NCBI RefSeq assembly: GCF_002885975.1
Contig: NZ_POSP01000004.1
Coordinates: forward strand, 372,001-436,000
Source: Paucibacter aquatile
Lineage (GTDB): Bacteria > Pseudomonadota > Gammaproteobacteria > Burkholderiales > Burkholderiaceae_C
Reading direction: 5' to 3'
DNA: 64,000 nt
Each line of letters begins with the position of its first letter. The first letter of the stretch is position 1. This document shows positions 31,444 through 43,250 of the stretch, one piece after another. Both the position numbers and the translations under genes were made by a program. A model generated the notes under the pieces. The model worked only from the letters and a program-made list of their open reading frames with translations. It was not told the DNA's origin and did not search any database.

Positions 31444-33303
31444 TCAGCGCAATTCCAGCAGCAGGGCCGAGCGGGCCGGTAGCTCCAGGCTCTCGCTCCA
31501 GCGCCGCGTCTGGCCGCTGAGCACGTCGTGGCCCTCGCTGTGGCTGCCCAGGGCTTCGCGGAAGCGCGTCATATCGACCCGGCGCGGCTCTTTGGCCTTG
31601 TTCAGCATCAGCATCACCGTCTGCCCGCCACCCTGGCGGAACAGGGTGTAGACCTGGTGCATGGGGGCGTAATGCAGGCTGCGGCCGCCGTGCAGGGCCG
31701 GGGCGCTCTTGCGCCAGTTGAAGAGCCGGCGCACCAGGGCCTGGGCCTCTTGCTGCTCGGCACTCAGGCCCTGGCCGGTGAAGCCATTGGCCGCATCACC
31801 GGCCCAGCCGCCAGGGAAGTCGGCGCGCACCCGGCCGTCGTCGCGCTGCGCGGGGCTGGTGAGCAAGAGCTCATCGCCGTAGAAGAACTGCGGGATGCGC
31901 GGCGCGGTGGACAGGTAGAGCAGGGCCATCTTCCACAGGGCCAGGTCTTGCCCTAGCGCGCTGAACAAGCGGGGTGTGTCGTGGTTGCCCTCGAACAGCA
32001 CCAGGCGCTGTGGGTCGGGGTAGAGGAAATCGTGGGCCAGGGCCTCGTAAAGCTTGGTCAGGCCGCTGTCATGGCCGTCGTCTTCTTTGAGCCCGGCGAG
32101 CAAGGCGCCGTGCAGGGGAAAGTCCATCATGCTGGGCATGTGGGAGACATAGCCGTCGTGCTTGCGCTTGCCGCGCTGCCAGTAGGCGACCACGGCCGGG
32201 TGCGGGCTCCATTCCTCGCCCACCAGGTTCAGGCGCGGGTACTCCTGCATCAGGCGCCGTGACCAGTCGGCGAGAAAGCCGCGGTCGGAGTAGGAGTAGG
32301 TGTCGGTGCGCAGGCCCGAGAGCCCGGCGTACTCCACCCACCAGATGCTCATCTGCGTCAGGTAGCGGGCCACGCGCGGGTTGCGCTGGTTCAGGTCGGG
32401 CATGCCGCGCGTGAACCAGCCGCTGACAAAGCGCTCGCGGTCGCTGGCGGCGGCGTGCGGGTCGAGCAGGCTCAGGCGCGCATGGTGGGTCTCGGTGTAG
32501 CTGGGCCACTGATTGAGCCAGTCGGGCTCAGGCAGCTGTCGCAGCCAGCGGTGGCCGGCGCCGATGTGGTTGAGCACGATGTCCTGGATCACGCCCAGGC
32601 CTTTGTTCCGCGCCTCCGCGACCAGATCGCGGTAGTCCTCATTGCGGCCGAAGCGCGGGTCGATGCGGTAGAAGTCGGTGGCCGCATAGCCGTGGTAGCT
32701 GTAGCTGGCGCTGTTGTTCTCGACCAGGGGCGTGGGCCAGATCTGGGTGAAGCCCAGGCCGGCGATGTAGTCCAGGTGCTGACGCAGGCCGGCGAGGTTG
32801 CCGCCGTGGCGGCCGCCGGGCTGGCTGCGGTCTTCGGCCTCGAGCATCTCGGCGTTCGAGACGCTCTCGCCGGCCTTGGCGAAACGATCGGGCACCAGCA
32901 GGTAGATCGCATCCTGCGGGCCAAAGCCGTGGCGCTGGGCCGAGCCGGGCGCGCGCGCTTGCAGGGCATAGCTCAGGCGCTGGGCGACGCGGCCGTCGGG
33001 CTTGAGCAGCTCGATCTGCAGCGTGCCCGGCCGAGCGGTGGCGGCGATGTGCAGGTTCAGGAAGAGGTAGTCCGGGCTGGCCACGCGCTCGGGCGGCAGC
33101 ATGCGCACGCCGGCATGGGGCGTGTGGAGCCGCGGGCGCAGGCTGCCGATCTGCGAGCCCTGCAGCATCAGCTGCAGGCGCGGCTCCTTCATTCCGGCCC
33201 ACCAGCTGGGCGGCTCGATCTGCTCGACGGTTTGGGCCAGGCTGCTGCTCGCGGGCAGCAGGACGGCGGCCAGGAGGAGTGCGGCGAGTTGCAAGCGCTT
33301 CAT
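31444..33303 (-). CDS. Periplasmic GH13 cyclomaltodextrinase/neopullulanase-like enzyme
   Basis: The 619-residue protein has a signal peptide (about residues 1-23, ending SLAQ), the cyclomaltodextrinase N-terminal domain (IEPPSWWAGMKEPRLQLM), a GH13 barrel and a C-terminal beta domain. Catalytic residues are Asp334 (GLRTDTYSY), Glu363 (LVGEEWS) and Asp442 (EGNHDTPRLF). The architecture matches SusA-type enzymes, which open cyclodextrins and cut pullulan or maltodextrins in the periplasm. Its ATG overlaps the stop of the upstream alpha-amylase (ATGA), so the two form an operon read away from the pullulanase gene. Confidence 0.9.
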   Translation of the reverse strand: MKRLQLAALLLAAVLLPASSSLAQTVEQIEPPSWWAGMKEPRLQLMLQGSQIGSLRPRLHTPHAGVRMLPPERVASPDYLFLNLHIAATARPGTLQIELLKPDGRVAQRLSYALQARAPGSAQRHGFGPQDAIYLLVPDRFAKAGESVSNAEMLEAEDRSQPGGRHGGNLAGLRQHLDYIAGLGFTQIWPTPLVENNSASYSYHGYAATDFYRIDPRFGRNEDYRDLVAEARNKGLGVIQDIVLNHIGAGHRWLRQLPEPDWLNQWPSYTETHHARLSLLDPHAAASDRERFVSGWFTRGMPDLNQRNPRVARYLTQMSIWWVEYAGLSGLRTDTYSYSDRGFLADWSRRLMQEYPRLNLVGEEWSPHPAVVAYWQRGKRKHDGYVSHMPSMMDFPLHGALLAGLKEDDGHDSGLTKLYEALAHDFLYPDPQRLVLFEGNHDTPRLFSALGQDLALWKMALLYLSTAPRIPQFFYGDELLLTSPAQRDDGRVRADFPGGWAGDAANGFTGQGLSAEQQEAQALVRRLFNWRKSAPALHGGRSLHYAPMHQVYTLFRQGGGQTVMLMLNKAKEPRRVDMTRFREALGSHSEGHDVLSGQTRRWSESLELPARSALLLELR

Positions 33304-34973
33304 GGCCGGCCTTTCTGGGGTAAATCCAAACGCCAGACCTGCACGGACTGTGCCGGCACCCGCAGCAGGGCCTGGCCTTGCGCGTCGCTGCCCAGGCTGG
33401 CTTGCGCCGCGGTCTTCGGGTAGGCCTGCTGCAGCAGGGCGCCCGCAGGCAGGCCGCTGACCGCCTGCGTGGCGGCCTGCTCGCCGTAGTTGATCAGCAC
33501 CAGGCTCAGCTCATCGCCCAGCCGGCGCTGGAAGCTCAAGACCTGAGCCTCGGCCCGGGCTTGGATGAAGCTGCCGCGCGCGATTGAGGGCAGCTGGCGG
33601 CGCAGGGTGATCATGGCTTTGTAGAAGTTCAGCAGCGAGCCGGGATCGCGCGCCTGAGCGCCGGCGTTGTGGCTGGCGGCATTGGGCGAGAGCGGGCGGT
33701 AGGGCGTGGCGCTGGAAGTGAAGCCACTGATGTCAGCCGTCCAACTCATGGGTGCCCGCAGGGGCTCGTCGCCGGGCAGCTGGGAGACGCCGGCCATGCC
33801 GATCTCTTCGCCGTAGTAGATGAAGGGCGTGCCCGGTGCGAGCAGGTAGCTGGCGGCCGCCAGCTTGTAGCGCGCCTCGTCGCCGGCCAGCTGGTCCCAG
33901 ACGCGCGCGCCGGCAAAGATGTCGTGGTTGGCCAGCACATTGGCCATGGTGCTCGGGGCCTGGCTCAGGATGCGGGCAATCTCGCCCACGGCAGCGGCCT
34001 CGCCCCGCGCGGCCTTGATCATCTGCGCCTCCAGGCCGAAGGCAAAGGCGCTGCCGCAGACCTCGGGGCTGGCGTACTGCTGCGGGTTGGCGGTGGCTTC
34101 GCAGACCACATGGCGGCGCGGGTATTGCTTGATCAGGGCTTGCAGCTCGCGGCTCAGGCGGCGGCTCTCGGGTTGGTCGTTCCAGTCGACGGCGTTGTTC
34201 TCGATCAGGTGCGGCACGGCGTCGAGCCGGAAGCCGTCCAGGCCGCGGTTCAGCCAGAAGCGCAGGCTGCTGCGGTGGTAGTCGAGCACAGCCGGGTGGC
34301 GCAGATTGAAATCCGGCATGTGCGGGCCGAAGGTGCCGAAGTAGGCGCCAAGGTTGCTGCCGTCGCTGGCCTTCGTGGCGGTGGTCCAGGGGTTTTTGCC
34401 CCAGATGTCCCAGCCTTCCGGCGCAGGGTCCTGCCAGACAAACCAGTCGCGGTAGGGGCTGCGGCGGTCTTTCAGCGCCTGCTGGAACAGCGGGTGTTCG
34501 TGCGAGGCGTGGTTGATCACATAGTCGATGATGACGCCGATGCCGCGCCGGTGGGCCTGGCGGATCAGCTCGTCGAAATCGCGCAGGCTTCCGTACTGGG
34601 GCTCGATGCGACGGAAGTCGGTGGTGGCGTAGCCGTGGTCGTGGTCGGCGCTGGCGGTGATGGGCATCAGCCAGATGCCGCTGATGCCCAAATCCTTGAG
34701 ATAGTCCAGGCGCTGGATCAGGCCGCGCAGATCGCCGACGCCATCGCCATCGCTGTCCTGGTAGCCGCGCACGAAAATTTCCATGAAGGCGCCATGCTCC
34801 CAGCCCGGGGACAGGGCGCTGGCCTTGGGGCGGGCGGGCACGGGAGACAGGTCCACCGGCGGGGCGGCGAGGCTGACGCCGCTGATCAGGGCGGCGCTGA
34901 GTGCCAGGCTGGGGAGCAGGCGTCTCCAAGGTGCAAGGCGGCTTTCTGATTCTGTAATTGAGTTACTTTTCAT
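33300..34973 (-). CDS. Secreted GH13 alpha-amylase
   Basis: The 557-residue protein has a signal peptide (hydrophobic core about residues 20-35, ending LAA) and a GH13 barrel. An early DSDGDGVGDLRGL loop resembles the calcium-binding segment of bacterial alpha-amylases and glucosidases. Catalytic residues are Asp251 (GFRLDAVPH), Glu292 (VVCEATAN) and Asp351 (LANHDIFAG). It probably cuts starch or maltodextrins in the periplasm or medium; an exo-acting alpha-glucosidase cannot be excluded. It is the first gene of a two-gene operon and is divergent from the pullulanase gene. Confidence 0.9.
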   Translation of the reverse strand: MKSNSITESESRLAPWRRLLPSLALSAALISGVSLAAPPVDLSPVPARPKASALSPGWEHGAFMEIFVRGYQDSDGDGVGDLRGLIQRLDYLKDLGISGIWLMPITASADHDHGYATTDFRRIEPQYGSLRDFDELIRQAHRRGIGVIIDYVINHASHEHPLFQQALKDRRSPYRDWFVWQDPAPEGWDIWGKNPWTTATKASDGSNLGAYFGTFGPHMPDFNLRHPAVLDYHRSSLRFWLNRGLDGFRLDAVPHLIENNAVDWNDQPESRRLSRELQALIKQYPRRHVVCEATANPQQYASPEVCGSAFAFGLEAQMIKAARGEAAAVGEIARILSQAPSTMANVLANHDIFAGARVWDQLAGDEARYKLAAASYLLAPGTPFIYYGEEIGMAGVSQLPGDEPLRAPMSWTADISGFTSSATPYRPLSPNAASHNAGAQARDPGSLLNFYKAMITLRRQLPSIARGSFIQARAEAQVLSFQRRLGDELSLVLINYGEQAATQAVSGLPAGALLQQAYPKTAAQASLGSDAQGQALLRVPAQSVQVWRLDLPQKGRP

Positions 34974-35054
34974 GGGTCGCGCCTTGGCAGGATTTCAATG
35001 GTGAAAAGCTTAGATGCTTTGGGTGGCTCATGGAATCCGTGCTGTTGCTATTGA

Positions 35055-35069
35055 TGTAGTTTTGCTACT
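35055..35069. promoter_or_regulatory. GTAG-N5-CTAC palindrome between amylase and pullulanase genes
   Basis: TGTAGT-TTT-GCTACT has the same GTAG-N5-CTAC core (35056-35068) as the perfect TGTAGT-GAA-ACTACA at 16826-16840. It lies 74 bp before the pullulanase ATG and 82 bp before the divergent amylase start, so a regulator bound here could control both. Confidence 0.5.
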
Positions 35070-35141
35070 ATTTTGAGCTTAAGGCTGCGGGTCCTGTGGG
35101 CGCAGCGACTTCACCTCTTGCACCGGATCGGATCGCTGTCG

Positions 35142-37946
<2,805 letters not shown>

Positions 37947-37958
37947 GTTGGCTCGGCT

Positions 37959-38330
37959 TCAGCGCAGCTGAGCCCAGCGCTCCAGCATCAGCCGGGCGCC
38001 GGCCGTGTTGGTGGCGCAGGGCACGTTGTGCACGTCGCAGGCGCGCACCAGGGCGTTGATGTCCGGTTCGTGCGGCTGCGGCGTCATCGGGTCGCGCAGA
38101 AAGATCACGGCATCCACCTCGCCGACGGCCAGGCGCGCGCCGATCTGCAAATCGCCACCATTCGGGCCGCTGAGCAGTCGCTCCACGCTCAGGCCTAGCT
38201 CGGCCACCAGGCGGCCGCCGGTGGTGCCGGTGGCCATCAGCTGACAACCCTGCAAAAAGGCCTTGAACTCGGCCGCCAGCGCGACCATCTCGTTTTTCTT
38301 GCCGTCGTGGGCGATCAGTGCGAGTTTCAT
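37959..38330 (-). CDS. mgsA: Methylglyoxal synthase
   Basis: The 123-residue protein turns dihydroxyacetone phosphate into methylglyoxal and phosphate, a bypass used when sugar phosphates accumulate. The phosphate-binding GTTGG, the catalytic Asp in SGPNGGDLQIGA, and the IAHDGKK and FLRDPMTPQPHEPD segments are all conserved. The start at 38330 is where family homology begins; an ATG at 38339 is possible. Its position beside the starch island fits a safety role during high glycolytic flux, though that is inference. It is convergent with the pullulanase gene. Confidence 0.93.
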   Translation of the reverse strand: MKLALIAHDGKKNEMVALAAEFKAFLQGCQLMATGTTGGRLVAELGLSVERLLSGPNGGDLQIGARLAVGEVDAVIFLRDPMTPQPHEPDINALVRACDVHNVPCATNTAGARLMLERWAQLR

Positions 38331-38407
38331 GGCGGGCATCTTAGTGAGTCCGGCTCGGCGGGACACAATCAATCGAGTTACCAAATCGCTTGCTGCCCGG
38401 ACCTGCC

Positions 38408-39205
38408 ATGCCCCGCTTCGCTGCCAATCTGTCCATGCTTTACACCGAGCTGGATTTCCTCGACCGCTTTGCCGCCGCCGCGCGCGATGGTTTCCAGGCG
38501 GTTGAGTTCCTGTTTCCCTATGGCTTTGCGCCCGAGGCGCTGGCAGCCCGGCTGCAAGAGCACCGGCTGCAGCAGGTGCTGTTCAACGCCCCGCCGGGCG
38601 ATTGGGCGGCCGGTGAGCGCGGCCTGGCCTGTCTGCCCGGGCGCGATGCCGAGTTTTTAGCCGGCATCGAGCAGGCCCTGGTCTATGCCCGGGCGCTGCA
38701 ATGCCCGCGGCTACATGTGATGGCCGGCCTGATCCCTGCCGATGAGTCGCCTGCAACTGCGCGGGCCTTGTATGTTCGGCGCCTTCGCGAGGCTGCCGGC
38801 TTGGCAGCGGCCCAAGGCGTGAGCTTGATGATCGAGCCCATCAACCAGCGCGACATGCCCGGCTATTTTCTGCAGCGCCAGGATCAGGCCCATGCCTTGC
38901 TCGACGAAATCGCCGCGCCCAATCTCCAGGTGCAGATGGATCTGTACCACGCGCAAATCAGCGAGGGCGACCTGAGCACCAAGCTGCGCCAGTACCTACC
39001 CAGCGGCCGTGTCGGCCACCTGCAGATCGCTGGCGTGCCCGAGCGACATGAGCCGGATGTCGGCGAGATCAACTACCGCCACCTGTTCCGGCTCATCGAT
39101 GAGCTGGGCTATGTGGGCTGGGTGGGCTGCGAATACCGGCCGGCGCGCGGCACGGTGCCGGCGGGGACGTCGGCAGGCTTGGGCTGGCTGCGCACTGCGT
39201 CCTGA
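38408..39205 (+). CDS. hyi: Hydroxypyruvate isomerase family protein (Hyi/OtnI)
   Basis: The 265-residue TIM-barrel protein has the start FAANLSMLYTELDFLDRFAAA and the metal/substrate segments IEPINQRDMPGYF, VQMDLYHAQISEGD and GEINYRHLF typical of hydroxypyruvate isomerase and 2-oxotetronate isomerase. It would interconvert hydroxypyruvate and tartronate semialdehyde or a related 2-oxo-tetronate; sequence alone does not separate these. The ATG at 38408 begins family homology. It stands alone here, without glyoxylate carboligase or otn partners. Confidence 0.82.
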   Translation: MPRFAANLSMLYTELDFLDRFAAAARDGFQAVEFLFPYGFAPEALAARLQEHRLQQVLFNAPPGDWAAGERGLACLPGRDAEFLAGIEQALVYARALQCPRLHVMAGLIPADESPATARALYVRRLREAAGLAAAQGVSLMIEPINQRDMPGYFLQRQDQAHALLDEIAAPNLQVQMDLYHAQISEGDLSTKLRQYLPSGRVGHLQIAGVPERHEPDVGEINYRHLFRLIDELGYVGWVGCEYRPARGTVPAGTSAGLGWLRTAS

Positions 39206-39320
39206 GGATCGAAAGTCATGGGTGTTCTTCTGGGGTCGCAATTGGGCGGGCGCTGCCTACACTTTGAACATCACCGGCGATTCGGCCGGTCTTGCTGAAG
39301 CGCAGGGAAAGGGGGCGGCC

Positions 39321-40502
39321 ATGAGCATCGTGTCGGGGTTGCGGTATCTGTGTCTGTGGGCCGCAGTCGGCCTTTTGTCGGCCTGCGCCAGCGTGGCGGT
39401 GCCCAGCGGACCCGCGCCGGAGCTGCTGCGCGATGATTTGTTCAAGCCCAGCAGCAGCCCGATCTCGGCTGAGGCGGTGTTCGCCTTGAGTCCGGCCATG
39501 CGGGACTATGTCGATCATGAGATCGCCTACCGCATCCGCAGCCGCGGGGCGCGCGAGGCCTTGCTCGATTCGCTCTACACCAAGGGCCAGTTGCAGCTGG
39601 ATTACGACTCTGAAGTCACCCGCACGGCGGCCCAGGCCTTTGAGCAGCGGCGGGGCAATTGCCTGTCGCTGGTGATCATGACAGCAGCCTTCGCCAAGCA
39701 TCTGAACTTGCCGGTGCGCTTTCACAGCGTGTTTGTGGACGAGTTCTGGAGTCGGCGCGGCGATATGTACTTCCAGACCGGCCATGTCAATATGGCTCTG
39801 GCAGCGCGCCGGTCTGAAATCAACGCCACGTCGCTCCAGGAACTGGAGATGATGACGGTTGATTTCCTGCCTGGTGTGGATCTGCGCGGGCAGCGGCGTC
39901 GTTTGATTGAAGAGCACACCGTGATCGCCATGTTCATGAACAACCGTGCGGCCGAAAGCTTGGCTCAGGGTGCCGTGGACGATGCCTATTGGTGGGTGCG
40001 AGCTTCGCTGCAGGCTGACCCGAGAATGCTGTCGGCCTACAACACGCTTGGCGTGGTCTATCGTCGCCGAGGGGAACTGGATTTGGCCAAGGCCAGCTTT
40101 CAGGCGGTCTTGAGTTTGGAGCCAGAGAATGTGCAGGCCATGTCCAATCTGGTGCTGGTGCTTGAAGCAAGCGGGCAGTCACAGGCCGCCGCGAGCCTGA
40201 GCGCGCGCTTGCGCGACTTGCAGCCTTACCCGCCTTACAAGTTTTTTGACGAAGGTGTGCTTGCCATGCAGCGGGGCGACTATCAGCAGGCCAAGGCCTT
40301 GTTTGAACGCGAGTTGGCGCGCTCTGCCTTTTTTCATGAGTTCCATTTCTGGGCGGCGCTGGCCAACTATGGCTTGGGCGATGTCAAAGCCGCCCACAAG
40401 CACATGGCCTTGGCCTTGGAGAACAGCAGCACCGAGCGCGAGAAGCAGCTTTACACCGCCAAAATGGATTCACTGCGCTCTCGCAAGCACATCTTCCATT
40501 GA
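39321..40502 (+). CDS. Lipoprotein with transglutaminase-like N-terminal region and TPR repeats
   Basis: The 393-residue protein has a lipoprotein signal ending in the lipobox LLSAC (Cys at about residue 22). Next comes a papain/transglutaminase-like segment: RRGNCLSLVIMTAAFAKHLNLPVRFHSV, with a candidate nucleophilic Cys and a His further on (GHVNMAL). From about residue 220 there are TPR units (AYNTLGVVYRRRGELDLAKA and following). It is probably anchored at the outer or inner membrane facing the periplasm and acting as a scaffold or peptidase-like protein. The ATG at 39321 follows GGGGCGG; the open frame upstream is inside the preceding gene. Confidence 0.8.
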   Translation: MSIVSGLRYLCLWAAVGLLSACASVAVPSGPAPELLRDDLFKPSSSPISAEAVFALSPAMRDYVDHEIAYRIRSRGAREALLDSLYTKGQLQLDYDSEVTRTAAQAFEQRRGNCLSLVIMTAAFAKHLNLPVRFHSVFVDEFWSRRGDMYFQTGHVNMALAARRSEINATSLQELEMMTVDFLPGVDLRGQRRRLIEEHTVIAMFMNNRAAESLAQGAVDDAYWWVRASLQADPRMLSAYNTLGVVYRRRGELDLAKASFQAVLSLEPENVQAMSNLVLVLEASGQSQAAASLSARLRDLQPYPPYKFFDEGVLAMQRGDYQQAKALFERELARSAFFHEFHFWAALANYGLGDVKAAHKHMALALENSSTEREKQLYTAKMDSLRSRKHIFH

Positions 40503-40518
40503 GCGGCGTTGTATGGGC

Positions 40519-40902
40519 TCAGGCGAGCGGCGGTAAGCCGTGCCTCGCCCGGGCTCGTGCACAAGCCTCATCCCCTATGCCCATGGGCGCGCGCAAGCCG
40601 AACTCCCGGCAAGGACCGGGGCGCCACTCGTAGATGCCGCAATGCGCGGCCTGGCCCACAGTGCCCACCAGGGCGGCGCAACGCGGGCGGGCATGGTCGG
40701 TGCCGCGCATGCGGGCCAGGCTGTCGTTGAGCTCCACGCTCAGGCCATCGGGCACGCAGCCGCCCTCGCTTTGCAGCTCTTCGCGTGCGAAATCGACGCG
40801 GAAGCTGGCGCAGCACGCGCCGCATTGGATGCAGGGGTTGGCAGCCGGCGCTGGAGCGGGCGCTGGAGCGGGGGTAAGGGAGGGCGCAGTGGTGGACATC
40901 AC
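40519..40902 (-). CDS. YkgJ family cysteine-cluster protein
   Basis: The 127-residue protein begins with a Pro/Ala repeat tail and then CIQCGACCASFRVDF, the CxxCGxCC cluster of the YkgJ family. Further Cys lie in CVPDG, RCAAL, HCGIYEWRPGPCREF and EACARAR. Such proteins probably bind zinc or an iron-sulfur cluster; the role is not known. It is convergent with the TPR lipoprotein and lies upstream of the kinase gene on the same strand. Confidence 0.85.
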   Translation of the reverse strand: MMSTTAPSLTPAPAPAPAPAANPCIQCGACCASFRVDFAREELQSEGGCVPDGLSVELNDSLARMRGTDHARPRCAALVGTVGQAAHCGIYEWRPGPCREFGLRAPMGIGDEACARARARHGLPPLA

Positions 40903-40951
40903 GCCAGTGTAGTGAGCTGCGCTTGAGCGATGCGCTGCCCGCCGGACTTGC

Positions 40952-42427
40952 TCAGGCCTCGGCGCCCAGCGGTTCTCGCACCACGGTGACCGAGCATTCC
41001 GACTGCGTCACCACCTGGGCCGACACACTGCCCAGATAGCGGCGCAGGGCCGAGGCGCCGCGCGCGCCCATGATGATGTGATCGGCGCCGTTCTTGGCGG
41101 CGAACTCGATGATGGCGGTGGCCACGTCCGGGGCTTCCAGCACATGGAAGGTCAGGCGGCCGTCTTCCAGATTCAGCGCCTTGCTGATCGGCCGCGCCCA
41201 GTGCTTGAGGGCTATCAGCTGCTTCACATGCACACTCTTGCCATCCTTGTCGGTCAGCTCGTCCATGCCGATGCGGGCAATCTTCATCACGCTGACGCAG
41301 GCCAGTCGGGCGCCCGGCTCGGTCTGCACGATGCGGCGCACGGTCTCGCGCAGCTGTTCCAGCAGGGCCGGCGTGGCGTGCTGCGTGTCGACTGCGGCCA
41401 TGATGATGGGGCTGCGCGTGACCTGGGTGGTGACGGTGGCCTGCGGCGCTGGCTCCGAGCCCAGTGCGAAGAACCAGCGCTTCAGGGTCTTGAGGCTGCT
41501 GCTGCCCGTCATCTTGTCGGCGCGCCGGGTCAGCGTCACGCCTTCGGGCTGCTGCAGATCCAGGGCCAGCTGGGCGGCACTTTGGTAGCGGCGCTCGGGC
41601 TTGACCTCGAGGCAGTGCAGCACCACCTCCTGGAACCAGCGTGGCAGCTCGGGGTCGATGGCACGCGGGGGCACCGGTTCGATGTAGAGCCGGCGGCGCA
41701 GGCCGCGCACCGAGCTGGGCTGGCCGAAAGGCCGCTCACCGGTGGCCAGGTGGTAGAGCATGACGCCCAGGGCAAACAGATCGCTGCGCGGGTCGTTGCG
41801 CACGAATTGCACCTGCTCGGGCGACATGTACGGCCCCGTGCCCATGGGCAGGGAGAACTCTTCCTCCAGCAGATCGGGCAGGTGGTCGTGGCGCGACAGG
41901 CCGAAGTCCACCAGCACGGCCAGGCCGTCGGGCCGGAACATGATGTTGCTGGGCTTGATGTCCAGGTGCACCACATGCTGGCGGTGCAGGTCTTGCAGGG
42001 CGGTGGCCACGCGGATGCCGATGTCCACCACCTCGTCAAGTGGCAGCGGTGCCTCATCCAGACGCGGCCGCAAGGACTGACCCTGCACCTGTTCCATCAC
42101 GATATAGGCCTGGCGGGTCCAGTCGCCGCGGGCCACGAAACGCGGCACATGCGGGCCTTTGAGCGCCGGCATCAGCATCTGCTCGACCTCGAAGCCGACG
42201 ATGGTGGCCGGGTCCTCGCCGCCCTTGATGCGCGGCACCTTCATGATCAGCGGAAAGTCTTCACCGGGCTTGGGCTGCAGCCGCGTCACGCGCCAGATAT
42301 GGGCCATGCCGCCCTGGTGCATGCGTTCTTCCAGGCGGAAGCCGTCCAGCTCCATGCCAGGTTCCAGCGGGCCCAGGGGCGGCGGGAGGTGCTGGACGCT
42401 GTGGGGGCCGGACGCGGAACTGGGCAT
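40952..42427 (-). CDS. Bifunctional Ser/Thr protein kinase and universal stress protein
   Basis: The 491-residue cytoplasmic protein fuses a Hanks-type kinase (about residues 25-300) to a UspA domain (about 340-485). Kinase features are a Gly-rich loop MHQGGMAHIW, Lys63, the catalytic loop HLDIKPSN (Asp156; Leu replaces the usual Arg of HRD), DFG at 174-176 and activation segment GTGPYMSPEQ. The Usp part has AAVDTQ near its start and GARGASALRRYLGS close to the Usp ATP-binding motif, one residue shorter than the usual spacing. There is no transmembrane segment. Kinase substrates are unknown. It lies between the cysteine-cluster and phosphoesterase genes, all on the minus strand. Confidence 0.88.
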   Translation of the reverse strand: MPSSASGPHSVQHLPPPLGPLEPGMELDGFRLEERMHQGGMAHIWRVTRLQPKPGEDFPLIMKVPRIKGGEDPATIVGFEVEQMLMPALKGPHVPRFVARGDWTRQAYIVMEQVQGQSLRPRLDEAPLPLDEVVDIGIRVATALQDLHRQHVVHLDIKPSNIMFRPDGLAVLVDFGLSRHDHLPDLLEEEFSLPMGTGPYMSPEQVQFVRNDPRSDLFALGVMLYHLATGERPFGQPSSVRGLRRRLYIEPVPPRAIDPELPRWFQEVVLHCLEVKPERRYQSAAQLALDLQQPEGVTLTRRADKMTGSSSLKTLKRWFFALGSEPAPQATVTTQVTRSPIIMAAVDTQHATPALLEQLRETVRRIVQTEPGARLACVSVMKIARIGMDELTDKDGKSVHVKQLIALKHWARPISKALNLEDGRLTFHVLEAPDVATAIIEFAAKNGADHIIMGARGASALRRYLGSVSAQVVTQSECSVTVVREPLGAEA

Positions 42428-42477
42428 GGTGGTGAAGATCCTGTGCTGGGGCCAGTGCGGCCTCTGGCCGCGAGTAT

Positions 42478-42499
42478 GGGGTCAGGTCTTGCCTTGAAT
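42478..42499 (+). repeat. Short motif related to the 26.7-kb repeat
   Basis: GGGGTCAGGTCTTGCCTTGAAT matches GGGGTCAAGTCTTAAAT in GGGGTCA-GTCTT. It lies between two genes and stands alone, possibly another remnant of the same repeat family. Similarity is short. Confidence 0.3.
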
Positions 42500-42506
42500 C
42501 GGGATG

Positions 42507-43250
42507 CTACTCGCCTTGCAGCAGGCGCGCGGCCAGGCGCTCGGGCAAGCCGGCAGCGCGAATCTGGGCTGCCGCCGCTTCGGCGTCGTAGGCCACGCGC
42601 TGAAAGCTCAGCTCGCTCGCCGCGCTGTCGAAGATGGCGTAGCAGGCGGCAGGGTTGCCATCACGCGGCTGGCCGCAGGAGCCGGGGATGGTCAGCCACT
42701 GGCGATTGGGCAGCAAGGGGATGCTGACGCCCTCGGCCGGGGTGAACTCACCGGCCTTGCCGGTCAGGCTCAGGTGGTAGAGCATGGGCTCGTGCATGTG
42801 GCCGCAAAAGGTGTAGCGGCATTCGGTGGCATGCAGGCTGCGCATGGCTTCCAGGCGGCCCTGGATGTATTCGTAGCCAGCCGGGTCGAAGGCATTGGCG
42901 TGGACATAGAGCCGGTCCTCGCGGGTGACGCTCAGCGGCAGCTTGGACAGGAACTCGAGCTGGGCTGGGTTCAGGCGGGAATGGGTCCATTCCACCGCCA
43001 GGCGGGCGTCTTCGCGCATGGTGCTGGAGCTGCCTTGCACCACGGCGGCATCGTGGTTGCCCATGACCGCCACGGCGCCCCGCGCCACCAGCTCGGCCAC
43101 CTTGTCCACCACCCAGGCCGGGTCGCCGCCGTAGCCGACGAAATCGCCGAGCAAGGCGTAGTCGCTGACGCCCTGGGCCTGGGCATGCTCAAGCACCGCA
43201 GCGAAAGCCTGCGCATTGGAATGGATGTCGGAAATGAGGGCAATTTTCAT
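42507..43250 (-). CDS. Metallophosphoesterase (YfcE/calcineurin-like)
   Basis: The 247-residue protein carries the five metallophosphoesterase blocks: SDIHSN, GDFVGYGGDP, GNHDAAV, then VHANAFD and FCGHMHEPM. These bind two metals for phosphoester hydrolysis; the substrate may be a phosphodiester or nucleotide. The ATG at 43250 is right before the IALISDIHSN block; the frame remains open upstream without homology. It lies about 80 bp upstream of the kinase-Usp gene on the same strand. Confidence 0.88.
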   Translation of the reverse strand: MKIALISDIHSNAQAFAAVLEHAQAQGVSDYALLGDFVGYGGDPAWVVDKVAELVARGAVAVMGNHDAAVVQGSSSTMREDARLAVEWTHSRLNPAQLEFLSKLPLSVTREDRLYVHANAFDPAGYEYIQGRLEAMRSLHATECRYTFCGHMHEPMLYHLSLTGKAGEFTPAEGVSIPLLPNRQWLTIPGSCGQPRDGNPAACYAIFDSAASELSFQRVAYDAEAAAAQIRAAGLPERLAARLLQGE

